DNA of 12,744 nt. It comes from an uncultured Spongiibacteraceae bacterium (GTDB lineage Bacteria > Pseudomonadota > Gammaproteobacteria > Pseudomonadales > CAMLJR01). The position numbers were made by a program, and so were the translations under genes. The notes under the pieces were generated by a model that saw only the letters and a list, made by a program, of their open reading frames with translations, was not told where the DNA came from and did no database searches. This document shows positions 1 to 9,307 of the stretch, piece by piece. Each line of letters begins with the position of its first letter. Within the stretch, counting starts at the first letter, position 1. The DNA is taken from assembly GCA_946480345.1 (NCBI GenBank), contig CAMLJR010000078.1:1-12744 (forward strand), written 5' to 3'.

Positions 1-1
1 G

Positions 2-604
<603 letters not shown>

Positions 605-631
605 TCGAATAGCTTAAAGCAGGCGCCGCAG

Positions 632-1339
632 GTGATTGCACTACCGAAACTGGATGGGGACGAGCTTTGGTTTCCCCCGGTAGAGCAAGCGCTCAACGAG
701 CCCAATGGTTTGTTGGCGTTCGGCGGCGACCTGCGCCCCGAACGCCTTCTTCTCGCGTATCAAAACGGTATTTTCCCGTGGTATCAGGACGATCAGCCGA
801 TTCTGTGGTGGTCGCCTGATCCGCGTGGCGTCATTTTTCCCGACCAAATTCATATTTCGCGCAGCATGCGCAAAGTTTTAGCCAATGATCGATTTGCAGT
901 ACGCATGGATACCGCATTTATTGACGTGATGCGGGGCTGTGCCGAATTGACGCCGCAGCGCAACGGCACATGGATCACGCCGGCGATGCAACGTGCTTAC
1001 CATGAACTCCACCTTTTAGGTCATGCCCATTCGATCGAAATATGGGACGGCGACCAATTGGTGGGCGGTCTTTACGGTGTTGCATACGGCGCAGTGTTCT
1101 TCGGGGAATCGATGTTTAGCCGTGTGCCAAACGCATCGAAGGTGGCCCTTATTCGACTGTGCCAGCAATTGCGGCAGTGGGGATTTGCCGTGATAGACTG
1201 CCAATTAGGCAGCGATCATTTGGAAACAATGGGCGCGCAAGTTATTCCTCGATCTGAGTTCATCGATCTTCTGAAGCAATATTCAAAGCTAAAGCTGCCG
1301 GTTAATGGCAGCATTTGGCAATTCACAGCGAACAGGTGA
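632..1339 (+). CDS. aat: Leucyl/phenylalanyl-tRNA-protein transferase
   Basis: Aat transfers Leu or Phe from aminoacyl-tRNA to proteins with N-terminal Lys or Arg, turning secondary into primary N-degrons for ClpS/ClpAP. The 235 residues match the usual length. Family motifs are in order: the N-terminal FPPVEQAL and LLAFGGDL segments, FPWY near residue 48, WWSPDPRG (59-66), GTWIT (112-116), HSIEIW (133-138), GGLYG (145-149), FFGESMFS (156-163) and DCQLGSDHLETMGA (189-202). E159, D189 and Q191 align with the E. coli residues implicated in catalysis (E156, D186, Q188). The start is GTG; no strong Shine-Dalgarno sequence is present, only a purine-rich AAAGCAGG. The gene lies 27 bases after trxB and 13 bases before bpt, so the three are probably co-transcribed. 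The gene order trxB ... aat ... infA is known from E. coli. Confidence 0.97.
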   Translation: MIALPKLDGDELWFPPVEQALNEPNGLLAFGGDLRPERLLLAYQNGIFPWYQDDQPILWWSPDPRGVIFPDQIHISRSMRKVLANDRFAVRMDTAFIDVMRGCAELTPQRNGTWITPAMQRAYHELHLLGHAHSIEIWDGDQLVGGLYGVAYGAVFFGESMFSRVPNASKVALIRLCQQLRQWGFAVIDCQLGSDHLETMGAQVIPRSEFIDLLKQYSKLKLPVNGSIWQFTANR

Positions 1340-1352
1340 CGAGGCGTCTGCA

Positions 1353-2060
1353 GTGACGATTCTGTCGACACTCAAAGTATTCGCAACGCATCCACATGCG
1401 TGCAGCTATCTGCCCGATCAACAAGCCACCACCTTATTTATCGACCCTGCCGCGCCCATCGATAGCGGCACGTACAGTCAGCTGTCCGAAATGGGGTTTC
1501 GACGCAGCGGGCCGCACCTCTATCGCCCGCATTGCTCGCGCTGCAATTCGTGCGTTCCCGCCCGAATTCCTGTCGATACCTTCGAGCCCGATCGACGCCA
1601 GCGCCGCATTATTGCGCGCAACGCCGATCTGACTGTCATCGATCGAGTGTCTCTAAGTGGCGACGAATTTTATGAGCTGTATGCACGCTATATCGAGGGA
1701 CGCCATCGGGATGGCGATATGTACCCACCCACTCGCCAACAATTTGATTCATTTTTGACACGCGAATGGGATTTAACGCATTTTTATTGTTTTTACGATG
1801 AAGATAAGTTGGTGGCCGTCGCTGTTGTCGACGTCATGAACAACGGGCTTTCGGCTATTTATAGTTTTTTCGACCCCGATCTGAACAGTCGCAGCCTGGG
1901 CGTGTATGCGGTGCTGTGGCAAATACAACAGGCAAAGCTGCTCGATTTACCACACATCTACCTCGGCTATTGGATCAAGCAATGCCGAAAAATGTCTTAT
2001 AAAACTGAATATCGCCCTATCGAGCTGCTGGTCAACAATCGCTGGATTGCGTTGACATAG
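1353..2060 (+). CDS. bpt: Aspartate/glutamate leucyltransferase (Bpt-type N-degron transferase)
   Basis: Bpt belongs to the arginyltransferase (ATE) fold but transfers Leu onto N-terminal Asp or Glu, making them ClpS substrates. The protein begins MTILSTLKVFATHPHACSYL, as in Pseudomonas homologues. The ATE N-domain has C17 and the cysteine cluster C61-x2-C64-x2-C67 within YRPHCSRCNSCVPARIP. The C-domain carries the EGRH segment (115-118), the SAIYSFFDPD stretch and the GYWI..C.KMSYK C-terminal motif. I chose GTG at 1353 because it follows GACGAGGC at good spacing, reproduces the family N-terminus and gives 235 residues. The frame is also open from an ATG at 1305, but that start would overlap aat by 35 bases and add 16 residues with no family similarity. 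The perfect -35-like TTGACA at its stop codon may serve infA. Confidence 0.95.
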   Translation: MTILSTLKVFATHPHACSYLPDQQATTLFIDPAAPIDSGTYSQLSEMGFRRSGPHLYRPHCSRCNSCVPARIPVDTFEPDRRQRRIIARNADLTVIDRVSLSGDEFYELYARYIEGRHRDGDMYPPTRQQFDSFLTREWDLTHFYCFYDEDKLVAVAVVDVMNNGLSAIYSFFDPDLNSRSLGVYAVLWQIQQAKLLDLPHIYLGYWIKQCRKMSYKTEYRPIELLVNNRWIALT

Positions 2061-2082
2061 AGAATTCCCGCCGAAATCAATT

Positions 2083-2111
2083 TTGCGAAAAAACCTGCTT
2101 TAAGGCAGAAT
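2083..2111 (+). promoter_or_regulatory. Probable sigma-70 promoter of infA
   Basis: TTGCGA (2083-2088) and CAGAAT (2106-2111) are separated by 17 bases, each matching the sigma-70 consensus at 4 of 6 positions. Transcription would start near 2118, giving a leader of about 57 bases. A second candidate -35, a perfect TTGACA at 2052-2057 overlapping the bpt stop codon, has only poor -10 candidates downstream. E. coli infA is known to have more than one promoter, so tandem promoters are plausible. Confidence 0.45.
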
Positions 2112-2143
2112 GCGCCCACTTTAAACCGACGGGCCCATTTTTC

Positions 2144-2158
2144 TTGTCCGCCGGACAA
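2144..2158 (+). promoter_or_regulatory. Inverted repeat/hairpin in the infA leader
   Basis: TTGTCCGCCGGACAA is a perfect inverted repeat (7-base arms around one central C; as RNA, a 6-bp stem with a GCC loop). It ends two bases before the GAGGTAAG Shine-Dalgarno region (2161-2168) of infA. It could be a leader hairpin presenting or flanking the ribosome binding site, or a DNA operator. The symmetry is seen directly; the role is inferred. Confidence 0.4.
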
Positions 2159-2174
2159 CCGAGGTAAGCGCTGC

Positions 2175-2393
2175 ATGGCGAAAGAAGATCAAATCGAGAT
2201 GGAAGGTGAAGTCATTGACACACTTCCGAATACCACTTTTCGCGTCAAACTGGAAAACGGTCATGTTGTCACCGCGCATATTTCAGGAAAAATGCGCAAA
2301 AACTACATCCGCATTTTGACTGGCGACAAAGTGAAGGTCGAATTAACTCCTTACGACCTGACCAAAGCTCGAATCACTTATCGCGCTCGCTGA
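2175..2393 (+). CDS. infA: Translation initiation factor IF-1
   Basis: IF-1 is a small OB-fold protein that binds the A site of the 30S subunit during initiation and acts with IF-2 and IF-3. The 72 residues are the standard length. The whole protein is diagnostic: it starts [13 protein letters not shown], continues [20 protein letters not shown] in the core barrel, and ends [12 protein letters not shown]. The ATG is preceded by GAGGTAAG (2161-2168) at normal spacing. The gene has its own probable promoter, but bpt ends only 114 bases upstream, so some transcription from the trxB-aat-bpt unit is also possible. In E. coli a serine tRNA gene lies between infA and clpA; here that gap holds only a terminator. 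Confidence 0.99.
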   Translation: MAKEDQIEMEGEVIDTLPNTTFRVKLENGHVVTAHISGKMRKNYIRILTGDKVKVELTPYDLTKARITYRAR

Positions 2394-2410
2394 TCGATAC
2401 TACTCAATGA

Positions 2411-2439
2411 AAAAAGCCCGCATTAAGCGGGCTTTTTTA
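2411..2439. terminator. Bidirectional intrinsic terminator between infA and clpA
   Basis: AAAAAAGCCCGC, a short ATTAA loop, then GCGGGCTTTTTT: a perfect 6-bp GC stem flanked by A6 on the left and T6 on the right, extending pairing to 12 bp. It lies between two convergent genes, so it can terminate infA on the plus strand and clpA on the minus strand. Confidence 0.93.
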
Positions 2440-2450
2440 TTTCAGCGATT

Positions 2451-4724
2451 TTATTTCTGTGTTGCTTCTGCATTCAGCACCAGCTCGTCGTTATGTAGCT
2501 CGACGTGCACTGTACCGCCGTTTTCCGCCAGAGCACCAAACAACACCATTTCCGCCAACGGCTTTTTAATGTGCTCTTGAATGATGCGTGCCATCGGCCG
2601 CGCGCCCATTGTTTTGTCGTAGCCCTTCTTGACCAGCCAGCGACGCGCACCATCGTCGACATCAATTTGCACGTGTTTGTCGTCCAACTGATGCTGCAAC
2701 TCGACAAGGAATTTATCGACCACATTCAGAATCACCGCCTCTGGTAATGGCTTGAATGTGACAATGGCATCGAGTCGATTACGGAACTCCGGCGTAAACA
2801 TGCGATTAATGGCTTCGCTTGAATCCGTCGTATGGTCCTGTTCCGAGAAACCTATACTGCGACGGCTGATACTTTCCGCGCCAGCATTGGTTGTCATAAT
2901 AAAAATGACGTTACGGAAATCCGCTTTGCGCCCGTTATTATCGGTCAGCGTGCCATGATCCATGACCTGCAACAGGAGGTTGAAAACTTCGGGATGCGCT
3001 TTTTCAATTTCATCCAGAAGCACGACACTATGCGGATGTTTAGTCACCGCATCGGTCAATAAACCGCCTTGATCGAAACCGATATACCCAGGCGGCGCAC
3101 CGATCAAACGCGAGACGGTGTGGCGCTCCATATATTCGGACATATCGAAGCGAATCAATTCAAGTCCGAGAATTTTTGCCAACTGCCGACTGACTTCCGT
3201 TTTACCCACGCCGGTTGGGCCAGCGAGCAGAAACGAACCGATAGGCTTTTCAACCGGCTTCAACCCGGCACGCGCCAGCTTGATCGAGGTAGCCAGCGCC
3301 GCAATGGCTTCGTCCTGACCAAATACGACCATCTTGAGATTTTCTTCAAGCTTCTGCAGTGCGGCGCGATCATCTGACGAAACCGTTTTCGGCGGAATCC
3401 GCGCGATCTTAGCGATGACCGCCTCGACCTCGGATACATTGATGACTTTTTTGCGTTTACTCGGCGCCTGCAATTGTTGATACGCGCCGGCCTCATCGAT
3501 GACATCGATCGCCTTATCCGGCAGGAAACGGTCAGTGATGTATCGCGCCGACAATTCCGCCGCTGCTTGCAATGCCTTGTCGGCATAACGCAAGCCATGG
3601 TGCTCCTCGAACCGGCTCTTTAGCCCACGCAAAATATGGTAGGTATCTTCGACACTCGGCTCGCTCACATCGACTTTTTGGAAACGGCGGCTCAGCGCTC
3701 GATCCTTTTCGAAAATACCGCGGTATTCCTGAAATGTCGTCGAGCCGATACAGCGCATTTGCCCCGACGTTAATAGGGGCTTCAGCAAATTCGACGCGTC
3801 CATAACACCGCCGGAAGCGGCGCCAGCCCCGATAATTGTGTGAATTTCATCAATGAACAGAATAGCGTGCGGACGTTTTTTCAATTCCGCGAGTAAGCCT
3901 TTGAACCGCTTTTCAAAATCGCCACGATATTTGGTACCGGCAAGCAAGGATCCGAGATCGAGCGAGTAAACAACGCTCTCCTTCAAAATCTCCGGCACCT
4001 CGCCATCGACAATTAATTTCGCCAGACCTTCGGCAATGGCGGTTTTACCCACGCCCGATTCACCCACCAACAACGGATTGTTTTTCCGTCGGCGCGACAG
4101 AATCTGCGCGACACGCTCCACTTCATCGAGCCGTCCGACTAATGGATCGATGCGACCCGAGCGTGCTTCTTCATTTAAGTTAGCGGCATAGGCTTCAAGC
4201 GGGCTGCGCTCGCTTTCGCCCCCAATCTGCTCTTCATCGGATTGCTCGCGGCTGTGCTCCAGACCATGATCCGAGCCGCCGCTATCGGCGACTTTGGAAA
4301 TGCCGTGGGTGATGTAATTGACGACATCGAGTCGAGCAACGCTTTGCTGTTTGAGGAAATAAACGGCTTGGCTTTCCTGCTCGCTGAAGATAGCCACGAG
4401 CACATTGGCACCGGTAACTTCTTTTTTGCCGGATGATTGCACGTGAAATACAGCACGTTGCAAAACTCGCTGAAAACCCAGCGTAGGCTGAGTTTCACGA
4501 TTGGGATCGCCATCCGGAATCAGCGGGGTGGTCGAATCGACAAAATCCGTGAGTTCGCTGCGCAATTTCGTTAAATCAGTGCCACACGCTCGGAGCACTT
4601 TAGCCGCGGCGTCGTTATCAATAAGCGCCAGCAGCAGATGCTCGACGGTCATGAATTCGTGCCGCTTCACTCGGGCGCCTTTAAACGCCTGATTCAGGGT
4701 GACCTCAAGGTCTTTGCTCAGCAT
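2451..4724 (-). CDS. clpA: ATP-dependent Clp protease ATP-binding subunit ClpA
   Basis: ClpA is a hexameric double-ring AAA+ unfoldase that feeds substrates, including ClpS-delivered N-degron proteins, into ClpP. The 757 residues match E. coli ClpA (about 758). In order: a Clp-N domain (roughly 1-140, beginning [11 protein letters not shown]) and an acidic linker; the D1 module with Walker A GESGVGKT (221-228), pore-loop KYRG (265-268) and Walker B ending LFIDE (289-293); the D2 module with Walker A GPTGVGKT (502-509), pore-loop GYIG (546-549), Walker B ending VVLLDE (567-572) and the sensor-2 GAR (707-709). The ClpP-docking loop reads IGF (624-626) rather than the IGL of E. coli ClpA. There is no ClpB-type middle coiled coil. 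The start has GAGGT at normal spacing. The gene lies 39 bases downstream of clpS, probably in one operon; ClpP is not encoded here. Confidence 0.98.
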   Translation of the reverse strand: MLSKDLEVTLNQAFKGARVKRHEFMTVEHLLLALIDNDAAAKVLRACGTDLTKLRSELTDFVDSTTPLIPDGDPNRETQPTLGFQRVLQRAVFHVQSSGKKEVTGANVLVAIFSEQESQAVYFLKQQSVARLDVVNYITHGISKVADSGGSDHGLEHSREQSDEEQIGGESERSPLEAYAANLNEEARSGRIDPLVGRLDEVERVAQILSRRRKNNPLLVGESGVGKTAIAEGLAKLIVDGEVPEILKESVVYSLDLGSLLAGTKYRGDFEKRFKGLLAELKKRPHAILFIDEIHTIIGAGAASGGVMDASNLLKPLLTSGQMRCIGSTTFQEYRGIFEKDRALSRRFQKVDVSEPSVEDTYHILRGLKSRFEEHHGLRYADKALQAAAELSARYITDRFLPDKAIDVIDEAGAYQQLQAPSKRKKVINVSEVEAVIAKIARIPPKTVSSDDRAALQKLEENLKMVVFGQDEAIAALATSIKLARAGLKPVEKPIGSFLLAGPTGVGKTEVSRQLAKILGLELIRFDMSEYMERHTVSRLIGAPPGYIGFDQGGLLTDAVTKHPHSVVLLDEIEKAHPEVFNLLLQVMDHGTLTDNNGRKADFRNVIFIMTTNAGAESISRRSIGFSEQDHTTDSSEAINRMFTPEFRNRLDAIVTFKPLPEAVILNVVDKFLVELQHQLDDKHVQIDVDDGARRWLVKKGYDKTMGARPMARIIQEHIKKPLAEMVLFGALAENGGTVHVELHNDELVLNAEATQK

Positions 4725-4763
4725 ATGACTACCTCGACACTTTCGCGCGGAACATCCTGCACG

Positions 4764-5141
4764 CTAATCATCCTGGGGTTCGATTTCCGCCAATAGCGGA
4801 TGTTGGTTTTCCCGAGCATATTCATTTACCTGAGCCGCTTTGGTTTCAGCGATATCCCGGGTAAAGATGCCACATACACCTTTTCCCTGTGTATGTACTG
4901 CCAACATGACTTGAGTCGCCTTCTCTCGACCCATACTAAAAAAGTACTCAAGAATTTCAACCACAAATTCCATCGGGGTGTAGTCATCGTTGAGCAACAC
5001 CACTTTGTACATAGGTGGTGGTTTTAGTTGGGGCTTCGACTCCTGAACTGCAAGTCCGCCGTCGTCGTTTTCTCCAGGACCGGAAGCGTCGTCGCCCATG
5101 GCTAATGTTAGTCGAAGATTTTTCACCTTACCCATCGCCAA
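4764..5141 (-). CDS. clpS: ATP-dependent Clp protease adaptor ClpS
   Basis: ClpS binds proteins with N-terminal Leu, Phe, Tyr or Trp and hands them to the ClpA N-domain. Numbering from the TTG start, the core begins at [20 protein letters not shown]. The pocket residues N51, D52, D53, T55 and M57 correspond to the E. coli NDDYTPM motif; H83 ([11 protein letters not shown]) and L117 (ENQHPLL) are also kept, so binding should be intact. The start is uncertain. TTG at 5141 lies 9 bases after GGAG (ideal spacing; 125 residues), ATG at 5135 is 15 bases from it (123 residues), and ATG at 5099 (111 residues) is nearer the usual length but has no ribosome binding site. The region before the core is flexible and Gly/Asp-rich. 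The gene is the first of the clpS-clpA operon and is divergent from cspD. Confidence 0.95.
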   Translation of the reverse strand: MAMGKVKNLRLTLAMGDDASGPGENDDGGLAVQESKPQLKPPPMYKVVLLNDDYTPMEFVVEILEYFFSMGREKATQVMLAVHTQGKGVCGIFTRDIAETKAAQVNEYARENQHPLLAEIEPQDD

Positions 5142-5216
5142 CTTTTAAAACTCCAGATTCAAAATACGCGCCATCATGATACTGCGAGCGCTGCGGACGA
5201 ACCACAAAACACCTGC

Positions 5217-5245
5217 TTGACTATTGATCAAAAAATGTTTAAACA
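5217..5245 (+). promoter_or_regulatory. Candidate cspD promoter
   Basis: TTGACT (5217-5222; 5 of 6 to the -35 consensus) lies 17 bases before TAAACA (5240-5245; a weak -10). The region is AT-rich compared with its surroundings and sits in the 194-base divergent gap between clpS and cspD. The -10 assignment is the weak part; a TTGATC at 5224 gives an alternative frame. I could not place the clpS promoter on the other strand with confidence. Confidence 0.3.
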
Positions 5246-5299
5246 GGCTACGCTTTGAGCGCTGCGCCCGCGCACGGTTCATAAATTCAGACAACGGGC

Positions 5300-5317
5300 A
5301 CGCTCCCGGAGGAGCGT
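5300..5317 (+). promoter_or_regulatory. Stable hairpin in the cspD 5' leader
   Basis: ACGCTCC-CGGA-GGAGCGT forms a perfect 7-bp stem with a 4-base loop, ending 18 bases before the cspD ATG. The right arm and loop contain GGAGGAG, a strong anti-16S match, which the stem hides, while the working Shine-Dalgarno GGAAGGG (5322-5328) lies just downstream and stays open. This suggests a leader element that could affect ribosome loading. The structure is seen directly; the function is inferred. Confidence 0.45.
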
Positions 5318-5335
5318 ATTCGGAAGGGTCTAACC

Positions 5336-5602
5336 ATGCAAACCGGTACTGTTAAGTGGTTCAACAATACTAAAGGTTACGGATTCATTCTTGATGACAG
5401 CGGTGGCGGCGACATTTTCGCCCATTATTCCGCCATCGATATGGATGGTTATAAAACGCTGAAGGCCGGCCAAACAGTTCAATTCGAAGCAGAACAAGGA
5501 CCAAAAGGTCTCCACGCGAAAAAGATTCAAGCGGTCGGCCAATCCGAAGCTGCTTACGAAGATGATTCGCAAATCGCTTCGTTACAAGCCACTGAAGCGT
5601 AA
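5336..5602 (+). CDS. cspD: Cold-shock-domain protein, CspD-like
   Basis: This is a single cold-shock domain, a five-stranded OB fold that binds single-stranded nucleic acid. RNP1 reads KGYGFI (13-18) and RNP2 DIFAH (26-30). The segment FAHYSAIDMDGYKTLKAGQ, with QGPKG following, marks the CspD subgroup. In E. coli CspD is stationary-phase or starvation induced and inhibits DNA replication; that role is inferred here from similarity and from its classic position beside clpS. At 88 residues it is longer than E. coli CspD (74), with an extra acidic, Ala/Gln-rich tail after residue 66. GGAAGGG precedes the ATG by 7 bases. No intrinsic terminator follows it, so its transcript may run into the idh leader region. 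Confidence 0.93.
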   Translation: MQTGTVKWFNNTKGYGFILDDSGGGDIFAHYSAIDMDGYKTLKAGQTVQFEAEQGPKGLHAKKIQAVGQSEAAYEDDSQIASLQATEA

Positions 5603-5624
5603 CCTGCTCTCGGCGCAGTGATCT

Positions 5625-5664
5625 GCAGTTAATCTTGGCGCTAGCTGCCTCCGGTTGTAACTGC
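5625..5664 (+). repeat. Imperfect stem-loop region downstream of cspD
   Basis: GCAGTTA (5625-5631) and TAACTGC (5658-5664) are perfect inverted repeats enclosing 26 bases that can fold further around GGCGCTAGCTGCC. CTGCAG also occurs on both sides (from 5623 and near 5667). No T-run follows, so this is not a normal intrinsic terminator; it could protect the 3' end of the cspD mRNA. The significance is uncertain. Confidence 0.25.
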
Positions 5665-5672
5665 TCCTGCAG

Positions 5673-5690
5673 TTTGGCGCGCATGCCAAA
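5673..5690. promoter_or_regulatory. 18-base inverted repeat in the idh promoter region (candidate operator)
   Basis: TTTGGCGCGCATGCCAAA consists of 6-base perfect arms around a 6-base centre. The TGATATAAT extended -10 begins 12 bases after it, so the repeat covers the -35 region. This spacing is typical for a dimeric regulator that overlaps RNA polymerase binding. I do not recognise the regulator. Confidence 0.4.
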
Positions 5691-5702
5691 TGCAATCGAC
5701 GC

Positions 5703-5711
5703 TGATATAAT
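5703..5711 (+). promoter_or_regulatory. Extended -10 promoter upstream of idh
   Basis: TGATATAAT is a perfect extended -10 element (TGn followed by consensus TATAAT at 5706-5711). No good -35 lies 16-18 bases upstream, which extended -10 promoters tolerate. Transcription would begin near 5718, giving a leader of about 185 bases. A second candidate nearer the gene is TTGCAC (5803-5808), 17 bases, TGTAAA (5826-5831), which would give a leader of about 65 bases. Confidence 0.55.
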
Positions 5712-5724
5712 TCCCGCGAATTTT

Positions 5725-5741
5725 CGAGGAGTTTCACCTCG
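5725..5741 (+). promoter_or_regulatory. Small hairpin at the start of the idh leader
   Basis: CGAGG-AGTTTCA-CCTCG, a 5-bp stem, lies within the first 25 bases of the transcript predicted from the TATAAT at 5706. It would be a 5'-end stem-loop on the long idh leader. It is short enough to be coincidental. Confidence 0.25.
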
Positions 5742-5771
5742 TTAGGTCCACTTGAATCTTTCAGCAGCGCC

Positions 5772-8134
<2,363 letters not shown>

Positions 8135-8148
8135 AATCGCGGCCGGTC

Positions 8149-8176
8149 AAAAAGCCCCTGTTTCAGGGGCTTTTTT
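8149..8176 (+). terminator. Intrinsic terminator of idh
   Basis: An A-run, then AGCCCCTG, a TTT loop and CAGGGGCT, then a run of six T: an 8-bp GC-rich stem with A/T flanks. It starts 14 bases after the idh stop and ends 33 bases before the rluE ATG. The flanking A-run could also allow termination on the minus strand. Confidence 0.93.
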
Positions 8177-8209
8177 ATTTACGAGTTTCTTGTCGATCGA
8201 TGAACGAAA

Positions 8210-8800
8210 ATGCCCCAGCTGATTCTGTTCAATAAGCCGTTTCGCGTGATGTCGCAGTTTTCGCCGAGCGGCGACAAACAAACGCTGGCGGACTTCATCG
8301 ATCAACCGAATTTTTATCCGGCAGGAAGGCTCGACTACGATTCCGAAGGTTTATTGCTGCTGACGAACAGCGGCGAATTGCAGCACCGCATAGCGCATCC
8401 ACAACATAAACTGCCGAAAACCTATTGGGTACAAGTCGAAGGCGCACCGTCGGACGAGGCAATCGCAAGCCTTCGCAACGGCATCGAATTGAACGACGGC
8501 CCCACCCTGCCCGCTCAGGTTCGGTTGTTATCGGAGCCAGCGCTATGGCCACGCAATCCGCCGATCCGTACACGCCTGGCGATTCCCACGCACTGGCTCG
8601 AAATCACGATCAGCGAAGGCCGTAACCGTCAGGTGCGACGAATGACTGCCGCCGTCGACTTGCCTACGTTGCGCTTGGTGCGCATCGCGATAGGCGACTG
8701 GCATATCGATCGGCTGCAACCCGGCGAATCACGGCTGATAAACGCCGAACTTCCGCCCACGAAAACGCGCGCTGCCGAACCTCGGCGCCGCCGCGTATAA
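8210..8800 (+). CDS. rluE: 23S rRNA pseudouridine synthase E (RluE, RsuA/RluB/E/F family)
   Basis: RluE isomerises one uridine of 23S rRNA (U2457 in E. coli) to pseudouridine. The 196-residue protein has motif I PAGRLDYDSEGLLLLTN with catalytic D42, then LNDGPTLPA (94-102), the RluE-specific LWPRNPPIR stretch (112-120), and the closing EGRNRQVRRM (136-145). It lacks an N-terminal S4 domain, as expected for RluE. The tail after residue 183 is basic (ending RRRRV) and could aid RNA contact. The ribosome binding site is weak, and only 33 bases separate the start from the idh terminator, so the promoter must overlap that region or expression depends on read-through. E. coli also has icd beside rluE, nudJ and mnmA. 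Confidence 0.93.
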   Translation: MPQLILFNKPFRVMSQFSPSGDKQTLADFIDQPNFYPAGRLDYDSEGLLLLTNSGELQHRIAHPQHKLPKTYWVQVEGAPSDEAIASLRNGIELNDGPTLPAQVRLLSEPALWPRNPPIRTRLAIPTHWLEITISEGRNRQVRRMTAAVDLPTLRLVRIAIGDWHIDRLQPGESRLINAELPPTKTRAAEPRRRRV

Positions 8801-8801
8801 T
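8796..8801 (+). promoter_or_regulatory. Candidate -10 element for nudJ-mnmA-hflD
   Basis: A consensus TATAAT overlaps the stop codon of rluE (TAA at 8798-8800) and is followed by CCCGCCC. It would start transcription near 8808, about 23 bases before the nudJ ATG. No convincing -35 stands 16-18 bases upstream, so the call rests on the -10 alone. Confidence 0.35.
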
Positions 8802-8830
8802 CCCGCCCTTCGTAAAATCGGTTGCTCGCA

Positions 8831-9271
8831 ATGAATTGGTATCCGCATGTCACTGTCGCGACAGTGGTTGAAGACGATGGGCGTTTTCTGCTGGTCGAAG
8901 AAGAAGCCGAGGGCCAACTGGTATTCAACCAACCCGCCGGACATCTCGAAAAAGACGAAACCCTGATTGAAGCGGCGCGGCGCGAAACGCTCGAAGAAAC
9001 CGGCTGGACGGTGGAAATTCAAGGGCTGGTCGGCGTGGGCTTATACGAAGCGCCGAGCAACGGCATCACGTATTTCCGCACCTGCTTTTTCGGCAAAGCA
9101 CTGAGTCACGACGCTGAACGCAAACTCGATACCGGCATCGCGCGCGCCGTGTGGTTGAGTTACGACGAAATCCTCCAGCTATCGGCGCGCATGCGCAGCC
9201 CGCTGGTCACCAAAGTGATCGAACAATATCGCGACGGCCATCGCTATCCGCTGACGTCGGTTTTCAGCTGA
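8831..9271 (+). CDS. nudJ: Nudix hydrolase, phosphatase NudJ-like
   Basis: NudJ of E. coli hydrolyses nucleoside tri- and diphosphates and the thiamine precursor HMP-PP. The 146-residue protein begins MNWYPHVTVATVVEDDGRFL, as in NudJ. The Nudix box (37-59) is complete: G37, E43, R51-E52 and E55-E56 followed by TGW, so Mg2+ binding and hydrolysis should be intact. The C-terminal RSPLV..VIEQY..G.RYPL segment is NudJ-specific. I chose ATG 8831 over an in-frame TTG at 8822 because it matches the family N-terminus; neither has a clear Shine-Dalgarno sequence. nudJ beside mnmA is conserved in many gammaproteobacteria. The true substrate here is not determinable from sequence. Confidence 0.9.
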   Translation: MNWYPHVTVATVVEDDGRFLLVEEEAEGQLVFNQPAGHLEKDETLIEAARRETLEETGWTVEIQGLVGVGLYEAPSNGITYFRTCFFGKALSHDAERKLDTGIARAVWLSYDEILQLSARMRSPLVTKVIEQYRDGHRYPLTSVFS

Positions 9272-9307
9272 CATGATTTTCCACTCTAACGATCTCACTG
9301 AGGCGCA

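Noticed and set aside
1305..1352. Upstream ATG that would extend Bpt by 16 residues
   Set aside because: It lies inside aat, adds sequence without family similarity, and GTG 1353 has a better ribosome binding site and N-terminus match.
2394..2450. tRNA gene expected between infA and clpA by comparison with E. coli
   Set aside because: The gap is only 57 bases and holds just the bidirectional terminator.
5674..5692. Possible sigma-54 promoter (TTGGCGCG...)
   Set aside because: The required GC about 10 bases after the GG is AA here, so the -12 element is missing.
8822..8830. TTG start for NudJ
   Set aside because: ATG 8831 gives the family N-terminus and the TTG has no ribosome binding site.
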